From JAQICX01 sp964441455 (GTDB lineage Bacteria; Verrucomicrobiota; Kiritimatiellia; JAQICX01): a stretch of DNA of 6,255 nucleotides. The position numbers and the translations under genes are program-made. The stretch spans positions 1 to 6,255 of the forward strand of contig CAYTUX010000108.1 of the NCBI GenBank assembly GCA_964441455.1, written 5' to 3'. Below the pieces are notes generated by a model. It was not told where the DNA came from. It saw nothing but the letters and a program-made list of their open reading frames with translations, and ran no database searches. Shown here piece by piece: positions 6,202-6,255 of the stretch; positions within the stretch are counted from its first letter, which is position 1; each line of letters starts with the position of its first letter.

Positions 6202-6224
6202 GGAGCACCGATGCTCCTCATCGG
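6202..6224. repeat. Overlapping alternative hairpins
   Basis: GGAGCA-CCGA-TGCTCC (6202-6217) and CCGATG-CTCCT-CATCGG (6208-6224) are both perfect 6-pair stems that share bases, so only one can form at a time. It follows repeat copy 2 after 17 bases. It may be part of a larger repeat continuing beyond the right edge, or a transcript-end structure. There is no T-run after it. Confidence 0.5.
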
Positions 6225-6255
6225 CATCTTGGTTGGTCATGTGTCTGGCGTCATG

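Larger units (their letters stand above)
5932..6255. other. Non-coding repeat-bearing region
   Basis: I find no gene in these 324 bases. Two short frames that cover it read only through repeats and purine-rich spacer and resemble no protein family. It contains two copies of a palindromic repeat, a purine-rich spacer with a short degenerate tandem, the palindrome GAACGTTC (6090-6097) and a hairpin near the right edge. G+C is clearly higher than in the genes to the left. No intrinsic terminator with a T-run follows trmL, so the first repeat hairpin may mark the transcript end. Confidence 0.75.

Noticed and set aside
5940..6240. Two short open frames, one on each strand, across the right-hand non-coding region
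   Set aside because: They read through the palindromic repeats (for example RGGVARSVTEGYS) and purine-rich spacer; no ribosome-binding site and no family resemblance.

Overview
The window reads as low- to mid-GC chromosomal DNA from a bacterium, probably an anaerobic gut or sediment member of the PVC group (Lentisphaerota/Victivallales-like). This placement is an inference. It rests on the FAD_oxidored protein with a C-terminal beta-sandwich, the RHS locus, the weak or absent Shine-Dalgarno sites on several genes, and the GC-rich interspersed repeats beside an AT-rich gene set. No single marker fixes the taxon.

Layout. Two divergent blocks share a control region at about 3517-3694. The leftward (minus) block starts with a membrane-anchored metallopeptidase whose C-terminal half closely resembles the Hedgehog signalling domain (bacterial Hedgehog-like, M15/DD-carboxypeptidase fold; 2830-3516). 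It overlaps a 5'-truncated RHS-repeat protein (1182-2849) that keeps an intact RHS core and a polymorphic C-terminal tip. Next comes a very AT-rich two-helix membrane protein (464-1120), the positional candidate for an immunity protein, then a doubtful 44-codon frame (290-424). A strong sigma70-type promoter (242-270) then drives an addiction-module antitoxin whose end lies beyond the left edge (1-147).

The rightward (plus) block is a two-gene unit: an FAD-dependent oxidoreductase with a C-terminal sugar-binding-like beta-sandwich (3695-5449), overlapping by ATGA the tRNA 2'-O-methyltransferase gene trmL (5446-5931). The remaining 324 bases are non-coding. They hold two copies of a 65-66 nt palindromic repeat, a purine-rich spacer and a further hairpin.

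How it may work together (inference): the leftward block looks like a polymorphic toxin locus in which a cell-envelope Hedgehog-like peptidase is physically coupled to an RHS toxin, with a membrane immunity protein downstream. Base composition falls from about 50% GC in the RHS core and first part of the tip to about 30% in the last 85 residues and below 20% in parts of the immunity candidate. This suggests that the toxin end and immunity gene arrived as one exchangeable cassette. The rightward block looks like an ordinary metabolic and translation pair.
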